Position numbers and translations under genes: made by a program. Below the pieces are notes generated by a model that had not been told where the DNA came from, did not search any database, and was given only the letters and a program-made list of their open reading frames with translations. Below, one piece after another: positions 1 to 27,743 of a stretch of DNA of 64,000 nucleotides (its first letter is position 1; the number at the start of each line of letters is the position of its first letter). Origin of the DNA: Haemaphysalis longicornis (Eukaryota; Arthropoda; Arachnida; Ixodida; Ixodidae); assembly GCA_013339765.2 (NCBI GenBank), contig CM023448.1:326893441-326957440 (forward strand), written 5' to 3'.

Positions 1-88
1 CCAGGCACTCTTTTACATCTGGAGGCATTGAGAGCAAGAGATGGATGCTCTGCAACACATTCTGGCTGGCCGTTTTCACTTGGCTCAC
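1..88 (-). CDS. NUP42: NUP42 exon 4, partial
   Basis: Acceptor CTTTTTTTTCAG, phase 0. Encodes VSQVKTASQNVLQSIHLLLS and continues past the window edge. It sits where vertebrate NUPL2 has its helical VQRLINQWR segment; the similarity is modest. Confidence 0.65.
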   Translation of the reverse strand, partial: MSQVKTASQNVLQSIHLLLSMPPDVKECL

Positions 89-1595
89 CTGAAAAAAAAG
101 AAAAGTAACAATGATGAACCCCGCTTTACGGGAAGTCACAAGAGGTTACATCGATTACATGGACTTTCTTACATGGTCTTGAACAGCTCCTGCTTGAAAT
201 GCAGAGTAGAATTGCAACCGCAGTTCTTCCATTGAAATGTCATGAAAGCCAGGATATGACGCAGAATTTCCAAATGGCCCATAAGATGTAAACAGCCACT
301 GGCCACCTTCCTCCCACGACTTCATATCGGACAAAACAGTAACCTCATCACTAAAAAAGAAACAAGCAAAAACAATTAGGTCAGTAAGCCCAGAAACGTA
401 CCGTTCTCTTGAGAGGCTACTCTAAGCAGACAGTGTAGTGCCTTATGGTTGGGCCCAGGCCTTTGTGAACCCATTGACATGTGCAGCACTGCTGGTAATG
501 ATCAGTCTGCTTTGTGGATGTGGCCCCTTATTTTTACTCTTACCCATCCACTCCTCTCCAGGTGTTGAAATGCTCAAGGCCTAATGTTACAGCCAAACAT
601 TTTGACGAGAGGGGCTGCATTCTGTGGGCACTGTCCCCTACTCAAGGCAACGATTTCGCTAATTCATGGCTAACAATTTGCCATGCCCATAATGGCACCA
701 GATTTAAAACTGTTTTGTCGTCTCCAGAGTACAGCCTTTTTCTTTTTTCATCAGGCAATGACAGGCTGCTATGTGACATATAGAACGCTTGCTTACACGG
801 ACAGCTCGCTAGAGCCCCTGCGACTGCCGGTTCTGGCGCCATCCTGCAGAGCCTTGTTGAAGTCGAATCTTTGTGCCGCCACCCTTGACGCTGTGTCATC
901 TCTACCGGCGTTGCCGCGATGTAGCTGAAACCGGTTACCGTGCTGTGGCTCATAGCTGTAGTAATTACTGTCGCCGCGTCGATTCGTCGCTGGCGAGTAC
1001 TGAGTATCTGCGTCGTATCTTCCCTGGTAGCCTTCATTCCGATACGACGACCTGGTCTGTCGCTCGCCGTGAGTATCTGCGTCGTATCTTCTTTGGTAGC
1101 CGTCATTCCGATACGACCTGGTCTGTCGCTCGTCGTAGGTATCTGCGTATCTTCTTTGGTAGCTTTCATTCCGATATGGCCTGGTCTGTTGCTCCTCCCG
1201 TATACATTGTTCGAGTGTGGCGTTGAAATCAAAGGTGCTGTGCTTTCTACTTCTTGAGTGACCTGAAAAGAATAAAATACAAAACGAGGCGGATCGAATG
1301 CCGCCATTTGGTACATATTTTGGCGTGAAACAGCGCGACAACACAAGACGACACAGACGCAGCGCTGCGTACTCTTTTCTGTCGTCTTGTTTTCGCGCTA
1401 TTTCACGCCAAAAGAGCAAAACGTGCTAGAAAGAAAAAAAAAATGAACGCTGTATAAGCACAAAATTGAAACAATTGAAGCCTTACTCGGTTCTACGTAT
1501 TCTTCTTCGTCATAGTCATCTGGAGGGTGTAAATTACGGCATCGGTCGCCAAAGCGGCACCTGCCTTGCATATAATACCAGCAAACTGTCGACAT
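1..1595 (-). CDS. NUP42: NUP42 (nucleoporin-like 2), 5' part, four exons, 3' end outside the window
   Basis: Exons on the minus strand: 1487-1595, 797-1262, 173-350 and 1-88 (cut by the edge). All junctions are GT-AG and phases agree (1, 2, 0). The protein opens with a CCCH zinc finger (C5, C13, C19, H23; core GRCRFGDRC), the mark of NUP42/NUPL2, which docks mRNA export factors such as Gle1/DDX19 at the cytoplasmic face of the pore. Residues about 60-124 are three imperfect 21-23 residue repeats rich in R, Y, Q and D, flanked by two FDFN motifs. Exon 3 carries the family's conserved block (W..GGQWLFTSY.P, then PGFHDIS.EELR). FG repeats are expected further downstream, off the left edge; none are seen here. 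Family identity rests on recognition of the zinc finger and the exon 3 block, not on a search. Confidence 0.85.
173..350 (-). CDS. NUP42: NUP42 exon 3 (conserved block)
   Basis: Acceptor TTTTTTAG, donor CAT|GTAAG. The translation includes SDMKSWEEGGQWLFTSYGP and FHDISMEELRLQFYSAF, which align with the conserved mid-region of vertebrate NUPL2. Confidence 0.85.
797..1262 (-). CDS. NUP42: NUP42 exon 2 (tandem-repeat linker)
   Basis: Acceptor TTTTCAG. The donor is the second GT of GTGTAAGC, chosen because it gives phase 2, which matches exon 3. It carries the QTRSYRN-type repeats. Two other minus-strand frames are partly open here but do not splice in phase. Confidence 0.78.
1010..1200 (-). repeat. 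In-frame minisatellite within NUP42 exon 2
   Basis: Three imperfect copies of a 66-69 bp unit (on the plus strand, CGTATCTTC.TTGGTAGCC.TCATTCCGATA...CTGGTCTGTCGCTC). Unit lengths are multiples of three, so the reading frame is kept. Confidence 0.85.
1317..1413. repeat. Foldback hairpin in NUP42 intron 1
   Basis: The left arm (1317-1357) begins TTTTGGCGTGAAACAGCGCG. The right arm (1378-1413) is its near-perfect reverse complement, ending CGCGCTATTTCACGCCAAAA. About 36 bp pair around a short loop that contains CGCAGCGCTGCG. It takes up nearly half of the 224-bp intron (1263-1486), so it looks like a small foldback element. Confidence 0.75.
1487..1595 (-). CDS. NUP42: NUP42 exon 1 (CCCH zinc finger)
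   Basis: Start ATG at 1595 reading leftward. Encodes MSTVCWYYMQGRCRFGDRC and an acidic stretch, and ends at a GTAAGG donor (phase 1). Confidence 0.85.
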
Positions 1596-2541
1596 TGCTG
1601 AAACGCACTTTGCGGTATTCGCACGGACACAGAAAATTTGCGCGCTAGTAAAGGCCTGTCACCGTTAGAAACGAGCCACAGCCTCCTGTGGGCTATGAAC
1701 GAGCACGACGCACACCAATCTCGGCGTAGCAAACATGCCGCGTTTTCGCCGTTGTAAACAAATGACCACGAGCGGCTCGAAACCGTCTCGAGCCGACGTG
1801 AAATGACTTGACGTTCAGTGCTTCTAGTGACTATTATGATGATGATAGTTGAAACTTATTTACAGCTTGAGGCGCAGCCGTAGCCGTAGCTCTAGCCGCA
1901 ACAAACGCAACTGAGGGAGTTGCTGTTCCGTGGTTGCGGCCGTGCTGGTGGACGTGTATTGATAGTATATATAAACTCTCGCTATTATTAAAGAAAACTT
2001 ATCCACGTAAGATGGCTCGCTTTCTATCGGTCCTTAAAATTACGCGTATTTCGGGTGTCACCACATAAGTTTTACAGGTGAGTGGGTCTTGACTGACGAC
2101 TCGGGAACGTAAACCAAGACTCTTGATATCACGGACACAATGAAATAACGTGTTGGGTTGCTTGCTTAATAAACCACTGTTTTCGTAGGTGGAAAATTCG
2201 GACGAATTTGCCTAAAGTTTGCAAACTGATCGTTTTTTGTATGTTAGGTACGTTTTTTTCTCTCGACAATCAACCGTGTGATTTATCTGTGATACGAAAG
2301 AGACTGTGTTGGGTTATATCAAAGGGGTGCTAAAGTGGTATGTGTGAAACCTTCTTAAGTTTTTTGTGTAAAAAAGCACTTGCCGGGGTGTTTGACCTTA
2401 CTTTTTGTGTAGCTGTATGAGCCTCCTGTTTTGTTTTTCTTTCGAAACAGCGCGCAACGTATCGTTTCCTCTTGCATGGCGGTGAGCCGTTACTGAGTCG
2501 ACAGTTCCTTCACGGGGTCTGCCGAACAAGCTGTCAGAGCC
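1596..2541. promoter_or_regulatory. Shared upstream region of divergent NUP42 and RAB24
   Basis: This is the 946 bp between the two start codons, which point away from each other. It must hold both 5' UTRs and promoters. A TATA-like AGTATATATAAAC lies at about 1964-1976 in plus orientation, but it is roughly 570 bp from the RAB24 ATG and may be incidental. No open frame here resembles a gene. Confidence 0.5.
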
Positions 2542-17541
<15,000 letters not shown>

Positions 17542-18120
17542 GTGCAGGCTGGAAGGAAAATATCTGCTGATCAAGAAACGCCCTGGGGGACCATCGCTTA
17601 CAGCGTACACGGACGTCCTCTCCACTACGACCTATGTTCGGCCAGTTCTGGGATGATGAATTGCGCTCCGGCTCATCTGTCGTACAGCTCTTCAAAGTGC
17701 CTTGATCAAATGTAGGCTTTACACAACGAAGAAATACTATAATCATCTCTGCATTTAAACTGTTCTGCCAATTTTTTGGACGAGCCATGCATGTCGGTAT
17801 AACGTCGCGTGCAAAAGAAAGAGCCTTATCTTTTGTAAATATGACATATTGTACAAGTTTCGTGTGGTTTGGAGAGCATACAGGAATTTTAGGTGTTACA
17901 ATCTGTGATTAGTGCACAATCGCTGGACGTTCAGTGGTGACTGAAGTGTCTCGTGAGGTAGGGTGCACGGCAAGAATTTTATTGCGCGCGAGCGGTGCTA
18001 TGCTGGTGCATGCGCGGAGATGCAACAGGTTTTTTTGCCACTATGTTCGTTTTTAGTTTTTATAAGTGTAGCAAAGTGCGTGTTCCTATTGAGGCAATAA
18101 ATCGTTTCATCAACGTTAGT
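17542..18120 (+). other. RAB24: RAB24 3' UTR
   Basis: Non-coding stretch after the RAB24 stop, ending shortly after the polyadenylation signal at 18096-18101. The exact cleavage site is inferred. Confidence 0.5.
18096..18101 (+). terminator. Likely RAB24 polyadenylation signal
   Basis: AATAAA 555 bp after the stop codon, followed by a GT-rich stretch (GTGTGTGTTGGTGG near 18151) that could be the downstream element. Confidence 0.55.
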
Positions 18121-18749
18121 CTTTCTGGTCTTCTCCGCTGGCGTGGAAGCGTGTGTGTTGGTGGGCGGCGAAATATCGCCAAAGCAAGAGGCGATCGAGC
18201 TGCGCGCGCTGCCCAGCGCGGTCGAACAGATTGGCTGTCGCGGGGAGTAAGCTTTGCCTTGTCAGCGAGCGGCGAGGAATGTGCGCACGCCTGTGCCGCG
18301 GCTCCGGATCGCTGCAAAGCTGCGCTCCGCAAGCTCGGTCGACGCGAATGTGGTACGTATACGGCCCGCCCGAAGCACCCGTAAGGTGCACGGGTGTGTG
18401 CTGGAGATTCGCTTTTTCTTTCTGCTTGATAGAGGATGCATCAGAGTTGAAAATTGGCCGGGGCGCTGCTTTGTGCGTTGTTTACTGCGCGACTTCGGCG
18501 CAAGCCAGCATAGCGTAGCGAGCGCGCGAAAGCAGACGCAGGCGCATAGTTGCCCAAACAGTGGTTGACGTCAGGAGCGGTGGGCGGGCTTGATTGTGCG
18601 CTTCCGCTAGGAAGAGGACTCTGCTGCGATCATGGACGCTCTGGGCTGATGGGCAGGCTCAGCATGGGAGCTTCTGGGGGCCTCCCGTAGGCGCACCTTG
18701 GTTTCCTCTGTCGACACGGCCACACCAGGAAAGGCGAACGAGGACAGTA
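18121..18749 (+). promoter_or_regulatory. INPP5A upstream region, CpG-rich
   Basis: Between the RAB24 polyadenylation site and the INPP5A ATG. From about 18140 to 19150 the sequence is visibly richer in CG dinucleotides than the rest of the window, including exon 1, as expected for a housekeeping promoter. No TATA box seen. The start site is inferred. Confidence 0.5.
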
Positions 18750-18809
18750 ATGGGCGAACACATACCGGTGCTTCTAGTCACGGCCAACGTAGGATCCATC
18801 TTTGAAGAG
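18750..18809 (+). CDS. INPP5A: INPP5A exon 1
   Basis: MGEHIPVLLVTANVGSIFEE; donor GAG|GTAAGG, phase 0. First ATG with the family N-terminus. Confidence 0.92.
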
Positions 18810-21800
18810 GTAAGGAAGGCCTGCGGGCGCTTTTTTTTTTTCGGCTTCCAGCGTTTCGCGGCCGAACGGCGAGGAAAAACGGATCGCTTGGCGCTGCGCA
18901 ACGTCAGGCTGATGAGTTCAGAATAGCGTGTGTCCACTGTTTCGGTGCTGTAATTGCGTGGGTCGCGTTGGCGCAACGCCTTCCCTGTGCAAGTTTCGCG
19001 GACGCACGCAGCCGATCGAACCGGCGCTGCTAGTGCAGCTGCTACAGCGCTGCTCTCCCGTGGACACGAGTGTCCATCTGCGCGCAAACGCACGCACGTC
19101 GAGAAATGCGGGCAATTAAGCCAGTCCTTGCGCTGTCCCACGACGGCTGGCGGCGGGGCACCTGAACTCCCGTCGAGCTGCATGCTCAAATAAATATATG
19201 CGGCTCGGTCATGCTTGCAGCGTCAGAGAGCACCCCGCCCCAGATCGCGAGAAGATAAAAATACCCTGCTGGCAGTGGTACGCATTGTTATGGTCGCGCT
19301 ATTACACGCGCCGACGTAACCGGCATCCGTGGTCGTGCACCACTAATGATCGGATGGCCCGATTGGGGCACAAAAATAGCATTGCTACATTCTAGCTTGT
19401 CACGGGCTGTGAATACGGCCTCCAGTAACTTCACGCGTGCCGTGAAGCGTTCACGGTCTTGTTTCGGTTTAGCCGTTCGCCTTCGCGTTCTGTACGTTGC
19501 GCGCACTGATCGCCTTGTGCATCCCTTTGCAGCCCCGAATACTTTTGCCGGGATGGATAGGCGAGTTCCTTCAGGTGGGTGGCCCGAAAACGACGCCTGC
19601 TTTACGAGTGCTCTGAATGCCTCCTTTTGCGCGTGTGCAGACGGTGAAGCAGTATCAGCCCAGCTTCTTGGCTCTGCATTGCCAAGAAGTTGGCGGGAAA
19701 AACTACGAAAGGACCATGCCGCATGTGGCCGATTTCATCAGGTAGGAAAAGTCAAGCGCCAGTGCGTGTTATAATAATGCAAGGGTCATCTGGGACCGAG
19801 GGACAAGCCAGAAGGCACACCGTGCACAATATTCGCCACATTCGAAGAGGGGATTAATTGAATTCCCTGTTAATAAATGCCATTGGCACGTCTGAAAACT
19901 GATGCTAAAGTAATTGGAAATGCCAGTATGAATAACTGGTCATTGCGAGGCCCTGAGTGTACTGGTTACCAGGAACATGTGTCATTAGAGTGCTCCAGCA
20001 AAGCGAACAACAGTCTTGGGCCAGTGCCCAGTGTACGGTCGGCTACTGGGTACCGTACCGAGACAGGTTAGCTCTGCTCTGCTATAGCCCTGTATTGATT
20101 TCGCTGTTCTGGTTCCGGTATTTTATTAGTAATGCAAGGTCCACACCCTGTCCTGAAAGCGTGCTAAGAAACGCAGAAATAAGGGATTGCGGTCTGCCAT
20201 GGAAATTGTCTTTTATAAGAGCCAATATTGTGCATTTAGTCGCACATCCAGGGTACTAAAACAAATCTCAGCAAGGCAGTGGCACCAGGCCCTGTATGGA
20301 GCTTGCATTGGCAGTGAACGAAAGGTGTACCATTGAAGCATGACAGAATCGCATGTTGCCATTCTTGCCTTGTGCGCCAGCTACGCTCGTTATACACTTT
20401 GAGTGCACACAACAGTGCAAACATGTCTGCCATGCTTTTGATCATGTGATCCGCACTTCCTTGACTGAGCATTTGAACTGAAATTCGTTTCGTTTCACGC
20501 ATATGTTGCACACCTTCAATGGCTTGTGTACTTCGTTTAATAAAATTTTTATTCTTTAACTACAACCTATGCAGGAATTGCCAGCTGCCTCTATTTTTTC
20601 ATTGTGGTGAAGTGCAAGTTCCTCAAAGCTTCAAATACTGATGCTCACAGCGATCAAAGAAGTGATAGCTTGTGTGGATTTTGTCAAGGAAACATTGACG
20701 ACTTGTTTCCCCCAAAGGAAAAACTCAATATCTTCCTCAAAAGTGCAAAAACTTCAGTGTCAAGGAAGTTTTGTGTGCAAGACACAAAGTTTTCTGCTAC
20801 GTGTTTTTTGCGGGAAAGCAGTTTTTTTTTTTCTTTTCGCTCGCCAAAGTAAAAGTTTTGGGCTTGTTGCTCAGTTGTACATTCTCTAATAGCATGTGCT
20901 ACAAAATGAAAAATGACACAAAAGGCAGCAAGCGACACCCCTCTTTGCCATGCCAAGAGCACTCCGAAAGCCTTTCTTTTATTGAAGGCTTCAGAGTGTT
21001 CATTTGTGGTAGAAACTTGACTCTTGTATTTTGTGACGCTTGAATGTCCTCCCTTCACGCAGAACTCTCATGGGCAGCGAGGAGCTGGCAAACTATGCAG
21101 CAGCGCAAGTGTTTTTGGACGAGGACTTCTCCTGCGTAGAAAAATTTACGGTAAGCTCCTTACTAGAAGGACATTTATCCGATGCAGCATATCCATCCTG
21201 TCAAGGCCAAAGTTGGAATGATTTGGAAGTCACTCCAGCTTTAATGGGCCTAGAAATTGGACACCGAAAATGGAATTCCTTTGTAAATGGCTAGCAAACA
21301 ACCTAGACATTGCAACTAGCTTGTAATGAATGCAAGCAACTGATAGAAAGTGAAAAAAAAAAAGTTGTCATAGATGAAGGCAGCCTTTTTAAACAAGTCA
21401 AGTTAAAGTGCAGTAGGGTAGCCTCCTAAAACTGGCAGTAGGGGAGGGGGGGGGGGGAAGAACCCCTTCACCTCTGTGGGCCACTGTGCATCAGATCAGT
21501 GCTTTTTGCTAATTGAGAAGAAAGATACACTCGCACACAAAAATAAATTGGGCGTGGTTGATGTCAAGGTCCAGTGCATAGCTTTTTTTTTTATTACTAA
21601 ATGTGCAGTGAAGCATTGACAAGAAAGTGGCGAAGAAGAGAATATGGGCAAAAACCCAGGTCTGCCAATTGAAAACCAACCAGGTGACGATCCTATGTTT
21701 GCCTGCCAAGCACTTAGTATGTGCTAGTCATGAACTGAAAGACAAAAAAAAAAGGCACCCTTGATCCTATTACTAAAAATATGATTCATTACTATCACCA

Positions 21801-24800
21801 TCTACCAAGAAAAAAAAAGGAGACAGTGAGAAGGTTGCAGGGAAAGTGCATGTGGAAAAAAAAAAAAAAACGTGTTGCACTGGCAGAAAAATGCAAGGTC
21901 ATTTGCATGCATTTCCAGAGGTTTCGGAGCTGATGAAAGAACGGACAGGGCATTGGCTGATGCAGCAGCAGAAGGCTATCTAAGGCTTCAAGTGTACTGA
22001 AATGACACCAGTTTGTTTTTATGGCCTACTGTAGGTTCCCTTGTCCCCTCCTCCTTTTCTTTTTTTTTTTTTTTCTTCTTCTATGGATCTTGTATGAAAA
22101 TATCTTGCTTTCTTGAATGCTGCTAGCCCATATAATGTGATGAAAGAATTGGAGCTGTGGGCTTGTGCGGCCCATGATAGAACGAATATTGAGTGCTCTG
22201 CGACAAGCTGCAACAAACTGCGCAGGCTGCATTGTTTCACCTGACAACTGCTGTTCGGGTGGCTTGTAGTACCTTGTTTTTTAATGGGGAATTACCTGCA
22301 TATATTTGAGCGGTACTGCCATGTACAGAGATAGCGTAAAATCACCTGTCACTGGTGTACATGTCTGTTCTGGGCTTGAGTGACACAGTGTCAGTTATCA
22401 TAGGATGGCTTGAGTGAAGTTTTACTCGGTTTTAGGCTTTCAGTTCGTTAAATTTATTATATGTTCGAGGGCCTTAGAGTGTGTAGCTACAGGTAATGGA
22501 GGCCCGGAACACTGGGGTGGAGCAAATTACTTGACCTGAGTTGTCGTTGTCATTTTGTGTAGGCCCTGGGAAACTTGTACTTCATCCACCAGTCTCTGAA
22601 GAACCCCCAGATTTGGGACTTTCAAGGTAATAGCTCTTTCCTGGCGGCCTTGCATGCAGTTGGTGTTCAGGTTGTTGTTGCTGTTTTTGACTGATGTTCT
22701 GTGCGCGCAGGTATGCGATTTTATACCCATTCTTTTCTGCATGTTTGCTTTCAGAGTGCTGCTTTCGACCAGTCACAGGAAAGGAGGTTCATTCTGGAAA
22801 CATAGAAAAGGTGTTAACCAAAGAAAAGGTTAAATTCCCGCAGGAACTTTTTCCTGAAGTAAGAATTTATACCATAATTCTTTGGGATCCGGGGCCTTAT
22901 TTTGGGAAAATTTTCTTTCTCATTTCACTCCAGCTTGCACCTGTTAGAGCAATTGTACGTACTGCTCGCTCTGCAACTGCAGCCATGTCAGAAAATAAGG
23001 GCGTACTTGTGGTGTTCCCAGTAGGTTGAGTGAACTGGGTTATGGCAAGGGTGGATATTCTAGGTGGCCCCTTAGGAGGGGTGGTGGCTTCGTGAGGCAC
23101 GATCGCCCCCTTTTACCCTGCCCCTGGGGATCGGCTTCTGGGTGAAAGCAAGCAGTGGCATCGGAATATTGCCCCCACTTGAAACTTGTTGCTTTGTTCC
23201 GCCTGTGTCTTTTAATTTTGCCATATTCATGCTCTTTTTACATTATAGAGTAATTTGGTTGATAAGCGATGCACCCTGAACTGCACATCTTAATTGCAAA
23301 TCAAATATTGATAGCCTGTGAAAAAGGGAAATCAGGGTTAACCTTATTCCTGTGGTGATTGTCACTGGGTTGATGCTAGGTTGATGCTTCTTTGGGCTCA
23401 TCAAATGCCAGCGTGTAGACCACTGGGATATTCCTTGCGCTCAGCAATAAAACAGTGGTGGAGATCTTTAACTGGAAGCTAGCTGTGTGTCTACATGGCT
23501 GTCATATTGTTAAGAGGCATTGGAGGTGTGGCTGAAGTTTTTGTTTTTATTGAAACTCGGAGGCCTAGTCTTGCTAATTTTTGTTTCTAGTAATTGGTTG
23601 CACTGGAACAGCCTTGCCCACTTACAACAGTGTGGGGGAACAAAAACCACTTCGATATGCGTACCTTTTACTTATAACTGGTTTTCAAGAAAAAAAGTAT
23701 GGGTGTGCAAATATTCAAATGTTTTGAATATTGAAGCAGATAACACAGTTGATTCGGCTTCAAATTGAACACATAGCACTATCAGAAAATTTCAAATCTT
23801 TTTGAAGAGTTCAAAAACGTGAAGGGACAAATGTTTCAATGAACTTGGATACATAAAATTATGCCTTGTTGAAAATGAGAAATGCCCCGCTAAAACACAT
23901 GCAAAATTTGTTCTTTGCAGGAAGTTAGAACTAGCTGGGCACCGGATGTATCGCACTTGAGTGCTTATAATCAATCGCTGCAGGCGTGCACTGGCTTCCT
24001 CCACTAGCGATGACAGGCTTTCCCACAGTGCAGTAGTGAGGAAGGTGCTTTTTGAAAGGAGCGCCCCTTATCTCCTTGGCATTGGCTCAGCTACGCCCCA
24101 GTGCTTCTCTCTTTGCATTCTGATAATGTGGTCACGCTCAAGCTGCCCTGGCCAACACCCTCTAGATAAGGAAGCCTAGCTATGTACTGACATAGTCTTA
24201 GGTATTGTAATCAAATGATGCACTAAGTTGTGATTTTTTTTTAATGTAATGTTCCTTTTTTTTGTTGTATTGGACATTGAAAAGACTGTAATCTTATCTG
24301 GCTTCGTACTCCTAGAAACCATGATAAAGAGGCATTGACACCGCACAGGTGAAGAAGCTATTTTGCAGACCTTACACGCTTATTATCATGCACTTGCATT
24401 CAGTTTTGGTCTCAACTCTTTTTACAAGTTTATTATAGCATGCTTGGCATGCCCATTGCAAAAAAGAATATTTAAGAAAAAAATCGTTATTCGCACACAC
24501 CCATAAAAAAGCCTAAAGGGAAAAAAAAGCAGTCTCTTTCTTAACATGAACTGCATTTCGCGAACATGCATTTTAGAATAGCTGCTTCAATGTCGTCCAA
24601 CTATGGACAGACCACAGTATGTGGCATCAAAGAGATCGCACGTTAGTGAGCAAACAAGAGGGGTCTGTGGATTGTGTTTTCGTTATTGGAAACATCGTGA
24701 CAGGTTACGTTATAGTATGATGACTTGAAAAACACCAGAAAAAACTGGCGACAAAATTTTCACCATTTTACGAGCGTAGGAAGTCAGAAATAAAACGTTT

Positions 24801-27698
24801 AGTGTTGTTGCGGATCGTTGTAGCAGCGAGTGAACCATGCAGCACTGAGGAAGATTCAGGAGTTTTTCCTTTTGGGGGAATTTTCGGCTGTAATTCTGGC
24901 CAAAAGGGAAAAAGGGAATCTTTAAGATGCAGGGAATTTTAGGAGTCGTGGAGTAAAAAGGAAAAATAATGTCAGTAGACCGGACCTCACATCATTTATT
25001 ACTGTTTCTTTTAAAAAGGTCTCTTAACAATCCACAGTTGTGTTCCTGCAAGCCAAAAGCATTCAAGACCGCTTCCAATCCAGTTCATAAAACAGGAGGG
25101 AACAGAAGAAAGAATACTCCATGAGAGAGAGCTAGTAAAGTGTAAAGCGGTGGCGGATCAAGGGCTGAAGCCTGTTCGCATGTATTCCTGCGCAATGTAC
25201 AAAAATGTACTTTGGGTGCACCGTAGTTCACGTGCTGTCAACAATTGGAGCTGTGCCAGCAGTCCCGGCACTTGTTCTTTTTCATACGGGCAGTTTAACT
25301 TGGAGCTTTAGCATGCAAAGTAAGCATGCTGTTTGGTACAAAACATGATATGCTGAGTCAAATGCTGCTGAGCGGCAGATGTAGTGGAATTTAGTTCACT
25401 CTGAAACTCATTCTCTGAACAGCGTCTGCTTCCGGAAGGCCACATAAAGGAGACACAGGTGACGCATGCCCAAAACTGTACAGGAATCCTTGTAAAGATT
25501 TATCACCTTCAAAAAAAGGATGCAGGGAAATTTGCAAGGAATTCTTGAGAAACCTGCGGAGGAAAATGCTAAAAATAGAGAATTTCTTAACCTAGAAATG
25601 GGAATTTTTCTCCCCAGTACGGAATATCACTGGTTAGAGTTATGGGTAATTTTAGCTGCCATCACTGCAGATGATCCTGCATCTTTGGTTACAACTTGCA
25701 TTCAGTAAAGTCCGTTAAAAATGCCAAATATTGCTGCTCAGGTTGCTTTTCAATTTTGGTTGCTTTTCAACTCGGGTAGTGCGCATACACTCAAACACAA
25801 ACCCAGTTTCGATGCGAGTGCACCTCAATGCCTACAGCTTGGGCCACACTAATGTACTGCTGCCATCAGCAGCACCTCCTTTGTTTACAAGCGTCGCGTT
25901 TGTCTACAAGTCGACCTTCACCTTGGTGGGAATACTGGCACACATGCACGGTTTGTTGGCTACTTCAGTGGCTGCTCTAGCGGCTGCCAGCTGGGGAGTG
26001 GCGCTGACACTTTCGTGGCAAGAAGTTGCACTGAGACTTTCCTCCAAGGCAGTCTTTGCTGCAAGGTCTTGTGATGCAGTGAAGCAATCATTTGGAAAGA
26101 GCAGGGCAAAAGTTTAGACTATGCTGTGTGTAGTACCACTGGCCACACTTTCCAGAAATGTTTGTCGTAAATTTACATTTATATTTGGAGGTTTACATCA
26201 TTGATACTCTTTTCCGACTGTCGCAAAATATTATTTCACTGCGTCTGCTCAAGTCACTTTATTTATGTTAAGACTGGACTCAAATTGGTGTATTATGGTG
26301 GACTCAAAACATAAGTGTATTAGTCCTTTTTGGTAAGATGACACGTCATCACCCCACTACAAAGGGGAAACCAATAGTAATCATCATCGTCATCATCATG
26401 GTTTGGAAACCCGCCGCGGTGGCTCAGTGGTTGAGGCGTTGTGCGGCTGAGTCCAAAGACGCGGGTTCGATTTCTGATGGAGGCAAAAAGCAAAAACACC
26501 TGTGTGTTCGATATTTCGGCGCATGTTAAAGATCCCTAGGTGGTCAAAATTAATCCAGAGCCCTCCACTATGGTGCGCCTCATCACTCGTGTAGCCTTAA
26601 ACCCCACATTCAATCAATCAAATGAAATTGGTTTGGAAATGCATAAATTAAAATGGCAATTCAGTTTTTATAGTCCAACAGTATATTTTGTTGCAAATTG
26701 TCTGGTCCGTTCTGTTGTGTCGTGAGAGAGATAGAGGGGAGGTTTGCTTGCTTGTAGGTTATTGTTGTGGGCACTTTTTTAAATTATTGCATTAGTGATG
26801 AATGCATTGGGTTGGGTGAAGTGAGAGTGATGCTATGTGCCCTCCACTGCTTGCTGGTGCTGTCGAGCAATTTTTTACCATTCTCCATCCTGCACTTGTG
26901 CGAGAGAAAATCAACACCCACTACTCTCTTCACTTTGTGTTGGGATGTTACACTATCCTTGGCTCGATTTTAGTAGCATCAGCATAAATGCTACGTATCG
27001 TAGGGATGCGGAAGTGCATTTGTCAAATTCTTATTTGTGGCTGCACTAAATTTTATCCCTTGCAATACATATTTCACTCTTTGGCAACAAAAGTCTAGAA
27101 CCTTGGCTTATCTGTAATGGGTGGCAGAAGAGGAAAAAACCATACTTCATTCGTAGCCGCCGCATCAACTACTGCAATGACGTCTCTCTGGTTTTCAATG
27201 TGTTTTAATACTGTCTGAACGTATAGATATTGATTTTCACTCATTTCATGGTTTATATCAACTTTTTGTTTGTTCATGAACAGGTTACACAGGTTTAAGG
27301 TGTTAGCTATCTGTTAAATTTAAGCCCTGCGGAATTTGCCAGGTGCTGTTATAGCTGACGTTAGCAAATTGGCATTGAGAATGGTGCAAGGGAAACAGGA
27401 CTTTTGAATGCACTTTCCCCATTCAAAAATGCATATACTTTGCCCAAAGAAACTTTTGAACATGGCCTGTGCTTCAATCTGGTAAGGTAATTAGGCAATG
27501 CTTACTATTCACTGTGATGTCTCTTTAGTGTCGCACTGCCACCTCGGTGGAATATCTACTGCCCTCGCTAATTTCGTATCATAAGAATTAAACTTTTCTG
27601 GGTTAGTTGTTTGTGATGGTTTGTACTGATGTTAGTAAGCCTTGCAGTTAGATAATATATTAACAAAGCTAATCATGGAGATTGCCTACTGAATGGAG

Positions 27699-27743
<45 letters not shown>

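Noticed and set aside
642..1346. A 234-codon minus-strand frame over the NUP42 repeat
   Set aside because: A shadow of the repeat in another frame; it does not splice in phase to exon 1 or exon 3.
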